DNA from: Verrucomicrobiales bacterium
GTDB lineage: Bacteria; Verrucomicrobiota; Verrucomicrobiia; Verrucomicrobiales; DEV007
NCBI GenBank assembly: GCA_021648365.1
Contig: JAKISY010000033.1
Location: 1 to 40,371 of the forward strand
DNA length: 40,371 nucleotides
Reading direction: 5' to 3'
The notes beneath the pieces were generated by a model, which was not told where the DNA came from, searched no databases, and saw only the letters and a list, made by a program, of their open reading frames with translations. A program made the translations under genes and the position numbers. This document shows, in pieces, positions 33,667-40,371 of this stretch. Each line of letters starts with the position of its first letter. The first letter of the stretch is position 1.

Positions 33667-33716
33667 CCCAACACTACATTAGAAGCGACGGCCGTCGCTT
33701 CTAATGTAGTGTTGGG
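33667..33716. repeat. Perfect 50-bp palindrome with no spacer
   Basis: The arms 33667-33691 and 33692-33716 are exact reverse complements over 25 bases, centred on CGGCCG. The outermost bases are CCCAACACT and AGTGTTGGG. It starts 16 bases after the stop codon of the deleted paralogue and lies upstream of the ABC transporter cassette. There is no T-run after it. Transcribed, it would form a very strong hairpin; as DNA it could extrude a cruciform. It could be a dispersed palindromic element or a terminator-like structure. Confidence 0.97.
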
Positions 33717-33741
33717 CAGAAGAATTCACCCCATTTCCCCC

Positions 33742-33769
33742 TTGATTACCAATAACTCCCCCTTAAATT
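33742..33769 (+). promoter_or_regulatory. Putative promoter of the Gld-type ABC cassette
   Basis: TTGATT (33742-33747) and TAAATT (33764-33769) are spaced by 16 bases, each with four of six consensus matches, 53 bases before the ATPase start. Called by eye. Confidence 0.35.
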
Positions 33770-33822
33770 CTCCCGCAAATTTCCATTGTCATGCAGCCAA
33801 ATCTCTCCTAGTCTTTGCGCAC

Positions 33823-34758
33823 ATGATCAGCGTCCGTAATCTCACCAAGCGATATGCCGGCCACACCGCCGTCAACGACATCTCCTTCGAGGTAGATCGT
33901 GGAGAGATCGTCGGTTTTCTCGGCCCCAATGGAGCGGGGAAAAGCACCCCCATGCGCATCCTCCCCTGCTTTCTATCTGCCACCAAAGGCACCGCCTCCG
34001 TAGGCGGATTCGACGTCTTCAAAGACTCCATCGAAGTGCGCAAACGCATCGGCTATATGCCCGAAAACGTGCCGCTTTACGATGACATGCGGGTCAAAGA
34101 ATACCTGCAATTCCGCGCCCAGCTCAAAGGCCTACGTGGGCGCTCCGCCAAACGCGCCACTGGTGAAGCGATGGACATTTGCAGCCTGCAAGAAGTTCGC
34201 CGCAAAATGATCGGCACCCTTTCCAAAGGTTACCGCCAACGCGTCGGGCTCGCCGATGCCCTCGTCAACAAACCCGACCTACTGATCCTCGACGAACCCA
34301 CCAACGGCCTCGACCCCAACCAAATCCGCCAAGTGCGCGAACTGATCAAACGTCTAGGCGAGCGCCATACCATCCTCATCTCCACCCACATCCTCAGCGA
34401 AGTAGAAATGACCGCTACCCGTGTCATCATCATCGACCAAGGAAAAATCAAAGCCTCCGACACGCCGCAAAACCTCATCCAACGGCTACAGTCATCAGGA
34501 ACCGTGCATCTCGAAGTGAAGGGGCAAAAAGATAACATCATCGCCAGTCTCGAAGGACTCTCCGAGGTCAAAAGTGTCACCACCAAAAATAGTCAGCAAG
34601 ACTGGCTCGCCATCGACATCCAACCCCATTCCAACGTGGACATCCGCGAGCAACTCTTCGCCCTCGCCCGTGAACAAAACTGGCCCCTGCGCGAACTCTA
34701 CCGCGACACCGCATCCCTAGAAGACGCCTTCGTCAACATCACCGGCACCAAGCCCTGA
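33823..34758 (+). CDS. ABC-2 type transporter ATP-binding protein, GldA-like
   Basis: A 311-residue ATPase from the ATG at 33823 (MISVRNLTKRYAG); the open frame extends back through the palindrome, but that part is not conserved. Walker A is GPNGAGKST, signature LSKGYRQRVGLADAL, Walker B LLILDEPTNGLDP and H-loop ISTHIL. The IGYMPENVPLYDDMRVKEYL segment and the C-terminal ~90-residue domain are typical of GldA/NatA-like subunits. It is followed at 29 bases by its permease and then by GldG-like and DUF4340 genes. Two residues after Walker A normally read STTMRILT but here read STPMRILP, so Pro replaces Thr twice. Function is ATP-driven transport, substrate unknown; in gliding Bacteroidota the homologues are linked to motility. 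Confidence 0.93.
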   Translation: MISVRNLTKRYAGHTAVNDISFEVDRGEIVGFLGPNGAGKSTPMRILPCFLSATKGTASVGGFDVFKDSIEVRKRIGYMPENVPLYDDMRVKEYLQFRAQLKGLRGRSAKRATGEAMDICSLQEVRRKMIGTLSKGYRQRVGLADALVNKPDLLILDEPTNGLDPNQIRQVRELIKRLGERHTILISTHILSEVEMTATRVIIIDQGKIKASDTPQNLIQRLQSSGTVHLEVKGQKDNIIASLEGLSEVKSVTTKNSQQDWLAIDIQPHSNVDIREQLFALAREQNWPLRELYRDTASLEDAFVNITGTKP

Positions 34759-34787
34759 TTTATCAATCTCAAATTTCCCCTTCACCC

Positions 34788-35543
34788 ATGCGTCCATTTT
34801 TCATCTTATTACGAAAAGAACTACGCTCCTTTTTTCTCTCCCCCTTGGCGTATGTCATCATCGCCCTGTTCACCTTCCTCAATGGCTGGCTGTTCTCCAG
34901 CATCGTCACCGCCATGCGCCTGCGAGTGAACCAACACAGCCTCGTTTACAACCTCTTTGATTCCGGTTGGTTCTGGATGGGTTATTTTTTCCTCTTTCCC
35001 CTGCTCACCATGCGGCTATTTGCCGAAGAGAAAAAAATGGGGACCTTGGAGACCCTGTTCACCGCCCCCGTGCGCAGCGTGCAAGTCGTGATGGCAAAAT
35101 ACTTCGCCACCGCCATTCTCTACATCGTCATCATGCTGCCGATTTTCGTCTTCTTTTTCCTTTTCCAAGACATCACCGGCGAGCAAGCAGCCTTCCAAGA
35201 CGGCTCCTTTTACGGTGCCGCCACCATCCTGCTATTGGTCGGGCTGTTTAACATCGCCATCGGTTGTTTCGCATCCTCGCTCACCTCCAATCAACTGATC
35301 GCCGCGATGATCACCTTCGTCGGCGTCGTGCTACATTATTTCCTTGGTTTCATCCATTTTTTCGGAGCCAAACTGCCCACCGAACTGCTCGACAAAGTCA
35401 CCTACTTCTCCACCGTCGAACACCGCCGCCTTTTCAGTGAAGGACTGATCGATTCGCGCCCCATCGTCTATTATATCAGCTCAGCCATCGTGATGCTCTT
35501 TCTCACCCATCAAGTACTCGAACGCCGCCGCTGGAAAACCTAA
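34788..35543 (+). CDS. ABC-2 type transporter permease, GldF-like
   Basis: A 251-residue membrane protein with six predicted helices (about 15-37, 60-80, 100-130, 138-160, 165-190, 222-242) and the family segments LLRKELRSFFLSPLAYVIIALF at the start and FAEEKKMGTLETLFTAPVRS after the second helix. It is the membrane partner of the upstream ATPase. The gene lies 29 bases after the ATPase and 23 before the GldG-like gene. Confidence 0.92.
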   Translation: MRPFFILLRKELRSFFLSPLAYVIIALFTFLNGWLFSSIVTAMRLRVNQHSLVYNLFDSGWFWMGYFFLFPLLTMRLFAEEKKMGTLETLFTAPVRSVQVVMAKYFATAILYIVIMLPIFVFFFLFQDITGEQAAFQDGSFYGAATILLLVGLFNIAIGCFASSLTSNQLIAAMITFVGVVLHYFLGFIHFFGAKLPTELLDKVTYFSTVEHRRLFSEGLIDSRPIVYYISSAIVMLFLTHQVLERRRWKT

Positions 35544-35566
35544 TCAGATAAGCCGCACCTTTATCA

Positions 35567-37063
35567 ATGGAATCATCCGACCCACAGCTTCAAGCAGAAA
35601 AAGACACTCCTCCACGGAGCCGTTCATCGCGCCCCTATTTTGTCGCCTTGCGAGTCGCTTTCCAAATCCTGCTGGTATTGATCATCTACGCAGAAGTAAA
35701 CTACCTTAGCTTCCGCAATCACCAACAATGGGATCTCACCCAGAACCACAAGTTCACCCTCTCAGAAACCAGCATCAACTTCCTCTCCACCCAAAAAAGC
35801 AAAGTCAAAATCATCATGGCGTTCATGCGCTCGTCCGACCTGTTCTCCGATGTGCACGCCCTACTTTCTGAATACGAAAGAAACAGCGAAGGCCGCATCA
35901 GCTTACAAGTTCTCGACCTCAGCCGCGATCGCGAACGCTTACTCGACCTGAGCAACCAACACGGCCTCACCTTTGATCGCAACTCCATCGTTCTGCTCAC
36001 CCCCAATCGCACCAAAATCCTAGCTGCAGAAGACCTCATCACCCGCTCCACCGACCGCCAACAACGCGTGATGGAGTTCCGAGGCGAAGAAGTCATCACC
36101 GCTTCCCTGCTTCAAGTCACCGAGAAACAACAGAAAAAAATCTACCTCACCATCGGCAACCGCAAAGCCGAAGACCTAGTGAAAATCGGCGAACAACTTT
36201 CACAAATCGCCTCCACTCAGAATATCCGCATCGAGTCCTTGAATCTAGCTAGCGTGCAATCCATACCCGCAGACGCCGATGCCGTTTTCATCGCCGCCCC
36301 CGAAGTCGATCTGGAAGCACGTCACATCAAAATGCTCGAATCCTACTGGAACGAACAGCACGGAGGATTGCTCATATTCCTCAACCCCCAAGCTCAGACA
36401 CCTAACCTCAACGCCTTCATCCGCGCCCACGGCATCGCCCCGCAAAATGACCGCGTGCTCTCCGTAGCCGCCATCCCCGGCATGGCACGACAAAAAAGTT
36501 TCGATGTGCCGACCGCCTTCATGCCTGGCTCCCCCATCACCCGCCACCTTGCAGGCATCAACCTACAACTGCGCGGGCAAACCCAATCCCTCAAAATTTT
36601 TACCGACAACGAACTCTTAGAAGTAAAAAAAATCCGCCCACTCCCCTTGATGGTCGCCGGCTCTCGCTTCTGGGGTGAAACCGATTATCAAGAAGAAGTC
36701 GCCGCCTACAGCAAAGAGCAAGACAACCCGCCACCCGTTTACACCGCAGCCTCCGTAGAAAAAGGCGCCACCGATGATCCCAGTATGAAAATCCGCAGCT
36801 CCCGCATGGTCATAGTAAGTAATCCCGACTTGATCGACCCCGCTGGCAACACCTCTAAAATCAATGCCGACTTCACCATGGCATCGCTCAACTGGATGGT
36901 CGATCGCTCCGAGTTGATTGGTATTTCACCACGCAAACTCACCACCTACACCCTCGCCATAGAGCCCAATGACCTCAGCCTATTACAAACCTTGTCGATT
37001 TTCATCCTACCAGGCATCGCCTTTATTTTCGCCGGCGCCATTCGCATGATCCGCCGCTATTAG
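35567..37063 (+). CDS. GldG-like ABC transporter auxiliary protein
   Basis: A 498-residue protein with an N-terminal helix (about 28-45) and a C-terminal helix (about 475-492), so most of it (about 50-470) is extracytoplasmic. The beginning of that domain, WDLTQNHKFTLSETSINFL, is the hallmark of the GldG/ABC_transp_aux family, and a glutamine-amidotransferase-like fold follows. It assembles with GldA- and GldF-type subunits. The order ATPase, permease, GldG, DUF4340 is a widely conserved cassette of unknown substrate. Confidence 0.9.
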   Translation: MESSDPQLQAEKDTPPRSRSSRPYFVALRVAFQILLVLIIYAEVNYLSFRNHQQWDLTQNHKFTLSETSINFLSTQKSKVKIIMAFMRSSDLFSDVHALLSEYERNSEGRISLQVLDLSRDRERLLDLSNQHGLTFDRNSIVLLTPNRTKILAAEDLITRSTDRQQRVMEFRGEEVITASLLQVTEKQQKKIYLTIGNRKAEDLVKIGEQLSQIASTQNIRIESLNLASVQSIPADADAVFIAAPEVDLEARHIKMLESYWNEQHGGLLIFLNPQAQTPNLNAFIRAHGIAPQNDRVLSVAAIPGMARQKSFDVPTAFMPGSPITRHLAGINLQLRGQTQSLKIFTDNELLEVKKIRPLPLMVAGSRFWGETDYQEEVAAYSKEQDNPPPVYTAASVEKGATDDPSMKIRSSRMVIVSNPDLIDPAGNTSKINADFTMASLNWMVDRSELIGISPRKLTTYTLAIEPNDLSLLQTLSIFILPGIAFIFAGAIRMIRRY

Positions 37064-37091
37064 TTTTCACACCTGCCACCTGACTTAGAAC

Positions 37092-39149
37092 ATGAGATCC
37101 ACCACCACCTTCTTCCTGTTAGTCATCGCCATCGGGCTTGGCATCTGGATTTATCTGGGCGACTCCTCGCAACACCTTCGTCAAGCACTGCAAAACAGCA
37201 AAGTTCTGAGCCATTTTCAAACAGAAAACATCCAAGAAATCCGCATCACTGCAGGCGGAAAGGAAAGCGTTCTCAGCAAACACGGCGACCTCTGGTTTTT
37301 TGATCACCCCATCACCGACCGTGCCGACCAATCCACCGTAGCAGCCGTGCTCGACCTACTCGCCCATCTCACCATCCGCGACAAAATTTCTGCTCAAGAG
37401 AATCAACAACAACTAGAACTCTCCGATGAAAAACTAGGATTCGATGCTGACGACCTACTACAAGTGGAACTCATCAGCACAGCTGAAAAGCCAAACGCAA
37501 AAAACAGCCGCAAAAAAACTATCACCCTTCAATTTGGCAAAGTCGCGCCCATGGTCAATACCATCTACGCCCGCATCCAACAAGACGGCAAAAACCAAGC
37601 TGCACTGTATGTCGTCGATGGCAATCCTCGCCAATACCTAGAAGACCCGGCAGCTGCGATGCGCGATCAAAACCTACTCTATGCTCCAGCTCACAGCCTA
37701 GAGACACTTATCCTCCGCAGCGCCAAGCAGACCATCAAACTCAAACGCACCATAAGCCATGCCGACAAGCCCACCGCTAGCAGTCATCAATGGCAAATGA
37801 CCTCCCCCCTGCCCGCTCGTGCCAATGCTCAACTGATCGAAAGATTGGTCGCCCAACTCTCCTCGCTACGAGTAGATAGCCTACTCGACAAACAACACGG
37901 CTCCAACGCAGCCCAACCCAAACCAGTCCCAGCAGGCAGCCTAGTTTTCGAATTGAAACTTGCCCGACAGAACCAAGCCATCTCTCTCTTGCTCTCCCCC
38001 AGTAAAACAAGTCCCGCTACCACCAACACCGCAAGCCAAGAAGAAAAAGACCCGCCACTCATCGAAGCACGAGTCTCCGACCGCCCCGCCACTTTTCTAG
38101 TCCGCTCATCGTTGCTACAACAACTCTCAGGCCAGATCACCGCCAATACCTTCCGCGCCCCTCACCTCGCCCACATCCCCCTTCAGCGACTGCAAAGCAT
38201 CTTCATCCAGACCCTCGACAACCCCAACGTCGTGCTCAGTGCCATCCCCAATCACGATGGCAGAATGCAATGGAAATCCGATCGCAACAGCAAAAGAGAA
38301 AATGCCAACTTGAGCAAAATCCACCGCCTGATCAGCGCCGTGAATGAAGAAAAAATCATCGACTTCATCGACGGCAACCAAGCCAAGCCCGCCGACTATG
38401 GACTCGAACGCCCCTTCACAGCCATCACCTTTAATCTCTTTCCTGATCCTAAGTCCCCAAACCAAGCGAATGACACCTCCACCCCTAAAAACTCCCCGAC
38501 CAAATCAGCAACGGAAACGGATACGGATACGAAAAAAACTCAATTACTGCAAAAAACGCTCAAACTCGGTCATCACAAAGATCAGCCCAACCAACTTTTT
38601 GCCAGCTTTGTCGGAGAGCCCTACATTTACAAAATCTCCCCCACCTTCCTCAACCGAGTCTCCCCCCACCCGCTCAAATGGAAAGCTCCCAAAGTGCTCA
38701 GCTTCTCGCTACTCAGCCTGCTACAAATCGAGCGCAGCTACAAAGAACAGCCCCTACTACAGTTAGACTACGACTACACCCGCGATCAATGGACTGGCAA
38801 ACAAGCTGACACTGAACTAAGCGAAGCTCAAATCAACCGCCGTATTGCTCACCAACTCGCCTCCGTCTTGGGCTCACTCACCGCCCAAGACTGGCTCACC
38901 ACCAGTCAACTCGCCTACCAAGCACTCAAACAACCCACCCTCACCCTCAAATTAACCATCGAAGAAATCGACCGCGCCCTACAAGAGCCCAAACAAGTGA
39001 CCCATACCCTGAAATTTGCAGCCACCACCACCGGCTTCTATTACGGCAGCCTCGATCAATCCCCCGACGTCTTCATCATCGACCGCAACACCTTCCGCGA
39101 CTTAGTGCAACCTATCGTTAGTAAAAGCAATCCCCAAAACCAGCAGTGA
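37092..39149 (+). CDS. DUF4340 domain-containing protein
   Basis: A 685-residue protein with a single N-terminal membrane anchor (about 5-22) and a large periplasmic region. The opening ILEIRI-like strand pair (NIQEIRITAGGKESVLSKHGDLWFFDHP) followed by DQSTVAAVLDLLAHLTI is the repeat unit of DUF4340, and further units occur at about 380-430 and near the C-terminus. The segment around residues 455-485 is a low-complexity Thr/Asp/Lys linker. It is the last gene of the Gld-like cassette, 28 bases after the GldG-like gene. The function is unknown beyond its steady association with these transporters. Confidence 0.85.
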   Translation: MRSTTTFFLLVIAIGLGIWIYLGDSSQHLRQALQNSKVLSHFQTENIQEIRITAGGKESVLSKHGDLWFFDHPITDRADQSTVAAVLDLLAHLTIRDKISAQENQQQLELSDEKLGFDADDLLQVELISTAEKPNAKNSRKKTITLQFGKVAPMVNTIYARIQQDGKNQAALYVVDGNPRQYLEDPAAAMRDQNLLYAPAHSLETLILRSAKQTIKLKRTISHADKPTASSHQWQMTSPLPARANAQLIERLVAQLSSLRVDSLLDKQHGSNAAQPKPVPAGSLVFELKLARQNQAISLLLSPSKTSPATTNTASQEEKDPPLIEARVSDRPATFLVRSSLLQQLSGQITANTFRAPHLAHIPLQRLQSIFIQTLDNPNVVLSAIPNHDGRMQWKSDRNSKRENANLSKIHRLISAVNEEKIIDFIDGNQAKPADYGLERPFTAITFNLFPDPKSPNQANDTSTPKNSPTKSATETDTDTKKTQLLQKTLKLGHHKDQPNQLFASFVGEPYIYKISPTFLNRVSPHPLKWKAPKVLSFSLLSLLQIERSYKEQPLLQLDYDYTRDQWTGKQADTELSEAQINRRIAHQLASVLGSLTAQDWLTTSQLAYQALKQPTLTLKLTIEEIDRALQEPKQVTHTLKFAATTTGFYYGSLDQSPDVFIIDRNTFRDLVQPIVSKSNPQNQQ

Positions 39150-39279
39150 GAAAAACAAGTTTTCTCTACCCACCCTTTCTTCAGCTTAAAAATCAGCAAT
39201 CGCTGACCGGCAATCGCCAATCCATTTGATTTGAATCCCGAGGGTATGCAGAATCAAACCCCGCAAAAAAACGATCCGC

Positions 39280-39696
39280 TTACGGATTACCAACATCCCA
39301 TAGCCCATCATCTGTTTTTCCCGAAGGATCTGAGGATGCCACTGGCGGCATCACATTCACTGTGATAGATAGAGGCGACCCACTTACCGGATAATTATCC
39401 ACAGGAGGTATCGCCGTCTCCGTATTGGCTACATTTTTCAAATACGGAATCAACATTGCTTCCGTCAAATCAGTCACCGGAGTTGTTGGGTGATCCGCCA
39501 AATAAGATTTTTGTGCGATATACACAAGCCGCAAATCCTCTCCCGCCTTTTTGCCGATTTTCCATTTTTCCATCCCTCTCAGCGAACTGAACACGCCGTA
39601 AGACATCGCTAACAATATGGATATCACCAAAGTTATCTCGATGAGAGTCAGTCCCATCTCTTTTTTATGCAATGTAGCCTTACTTTTTATTTTCAT
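39280..39696 (-). CDS. Type IV pilin/pseudopilin-like protein
   Basis: A 138-residue protein with a prepilin signature: a short basic leader ending KKEMG, then LTLIEITLVISILLAMSYGVF with Glu at position +5 and a hydrophobic helix of about 20 residues. Prepilin peptidase should cut after the Gly. The remaining ~100 residues form the globular head (GEDLRLVYIAQKSYLADHPT helix, then a loop-rich end WDVGNP). It follows a small membrane-protein gene and a GspF/PilC gene on the same strand, consistent with a type II secretion or type IV pilus system. Confidence 0.88.
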   Translation of the reverse strand: MKIKSKATLHKKEMGLTLIEITLVISILLAMSYGVFSSLRGMEKWKIGKKAGEDLRLVYIAQKSYLADHPTTPVTDLTEAMLIPYLKNVANTETAIPPVDNYPVSGSPLSITVNVMPPVASSDPSGKTDDGLWDVGNP

Positions 39697-39814
39697 GCGA
39701 TTCTTTTTATTTACTGTTCACTCTCTCATCAAAAAGTCTATTTTCCATTAATACGAGTAATCCGTTCATCCTGTTTTATTTTATCTTGTTCGACCACTGC
39801 ATCCTTATCCTCCA

Positions 39815-40183
39815 TCAAAGAGCGGATAGCGTTTGCGTCGCACCCGAGAAAATAAACAATACACTCACAAAAAAGAGACCTATCCAAACCACCAACATTG
39901 TCACGCTTCGGTTGGCATCACCAACAAATCGAGCGAAAACCGTATCTCTATTTTGTATTCTAGCTGTATAAGTAATATTTTCGGCTAAGAAAATTTCACA
40001 CAACTCCTGAGCAGCATGCTCCGACCGTGTCGTCGCTCGATACCGATACCTTGCTCCACTTTCTGCGTCAGATTCCATCAGCTCAAGCCCATGGGGAAAA
40101 GAATCAGGCATCGTATTAAAATAAATTTGATTGATATGAACAAACTTACGCCACAGCCAACGATCAAACTTTGTATGTTGCAT
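39815..40183 (-). CDS. Small protein with C-terminal membrane segment, in pilus/secretion cluster
   Basis: A 122-residue protein with a soluble N-terminal ~90 residues and one hydrophobic segment near the end (about 97-114, MLVVWIGLFFVSVLFIFS). The N-terminal part (FPHGLELMESDAESGARYRYRATTRSEHAAQELCEIF) is not a family I know. It sits 17 bases after the GspF/PilC-like gene and 118 bases before the pilin, so it may be an accessory part of that apparatus. Confidence 0.65.
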   Translation of the reverse strand: MQHTKFDRWLWRKFVHINQIYFNTMPDSFPHGLELMESDAESGARYRYRATTRSEHAAQELCEIFLAENITYTARIQNRDTVFARFVGDANRSVTMLVVWIGLFFVSVLFIFSGATQTLSAL

Positions 40184-40200
40184 TACTTTTACTAGTAAAT

Positions 40201-40371
40201 TTACGCCGCGGCTTTCATCATTTTGGGTCCCATAAGGAACACTGGCAAAAAGGCACCAATGAAAACAAAGGAAATCAACACGCCAGCAATCATAAGGGTC
40301 AACAGATTGACAATCGCAGCAAAGGCATCTACCGCCGCTTCAGTGTCTTCTTCATACATCTCCACCAAAAG
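40201..40371 (-). CDS. Type II secretion system F / PilC family protein, C-terminal end (5' truncated by window)
   Basis: The last 57 codons of a gene that enters from the right edge of the window. LLVEMYEEDTEAAVDAFAAI followed by a long hydrophobic helix and a short basic end (LMGPKMMKAAA) is the usual C-terminus of GspF/PilC inner-membrane platform proteins, where the MYEE(D/E) segment precedes the last transmembrane helix. Its neighbours, a pseudopilin and a small membrane protein, support this. Confidence 0.8.
   Translation of the reverse strand, partial: LLVEMYEEDTEAAVDAFAAIVNLLTLMIAGVLISFVFIGAFLPVFLMGPKMMKAAA

Noticed and set aside
33643..33822. Upstream extension of the GldA-like ATPase reading frame through the palindrome
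   Set aside because: The extension encodes non-conserved low-quality sequence created in part by the palindrome; the family N-terminus begins exactly at the ATG at 33823.
39170..39230. Repeated GCAATCGC motifs after the DUF4340 gene as a CRISPR-like or satellite array
   Set aside because: Only two imperfect copies occur within a short AT-rich gap, with no regular spacing; chance similarity is sufficient.

Overview
The window comes from a Gram-negative bacterium, most likely of the Planctomycetota-Verrucomicrobiota group and probably Verrucomicrobiota. This assignment is an inference from gene families, not from a marker gene. The families are SHD1-type plus leucine-rich-repeat secreted proteins, a GldA/GldF/GldG-DUF4340 ABC cassette, PQQ-propeller and pseudopilin-tailed membrane proteins, a secreted chalcone-isomerase-like protein, and a bifunctional aldolase/short-chain dehydrogenase. 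Few genes have a clear Shine-Dalgarno sequence. There are no rRNA or tRNA genes, CRISPR arrays or transposases that I can see.

Layout. 1-5.05 kb (+): the 3' part of a RhaD-like aldolase/dehydrogenase, a membrane-anchored cytochrome c, an AI-2E/PerM family transporter, a MoxR AAA ATPase and a membrane-anchored LRR protein. 5.06-8.29 kb (-): tatA, a secreted endonuclease/exonuclease/phosphatase-fold protein, a nucleoside-phosphorylase-fold enzyme and a spore-photoproduct-lyase-like radical SAM enzyme, all tightly packed. 8.38-22.35 kb (-): a co-directional biosynthetic locus. It starts with a 2576-residue highly reducing type I polyketide synthase (KS-AT-DH-cMT-ER-KR-ACP), followed by a stand-alone condensation-domain acyltransferase, a fatty acid desaturase, a MacB/LolD-type ABC ATPase and permease, and a secreted SHD1-LRR protein. 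22.6-24.9 kb (+), divergent from it: a secreted chalcone-isomerase-like protein and an alpha/beta-hydrolase lipoprotein.

24.95-28.36 kb (-): acpP with its own terminator, a conserved unknown gene, a LysM gene split by an in-frame TGA, accA and a secreted unknown. 28.5-29.95 kb (+): thiH-thiS. 29.98-33.72 kb is a decaying region. It holds a small secreted protein, four perfect 10-bp tandem repeats, a deleted PQQ-propeller pseudogene, an intact pseudopilin-tailed membrane protein, its deleted tandem copy, and a perfect 50-bp palindrome. 33.8-39.15 kb (+): the GldA-GldF-GldG-DUF4340 transporter cassette. 39.28-40.37 kb (-): a pseudopilin, a small membrane protein and the 3' end of a type II secretion/type IV pilus F protein.

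The most interesting element is the polyketide locus. Its domain order, with a condensation enzyme directly downstream, mirrors fungal highly reducing synthases such as LovB. There is no thioesterase, so the inferred logic is as follows: one iterative module builds a reduced, C-methylated acyl chain; the condensation/PapA-like protein transfers it to an unknown acceptor; the desaturase modifies the chain or a precursor; and the ABC pair moves the product across the envelope. The divergent lipid-binding-type and hydrolase genes may be connected but need not be.
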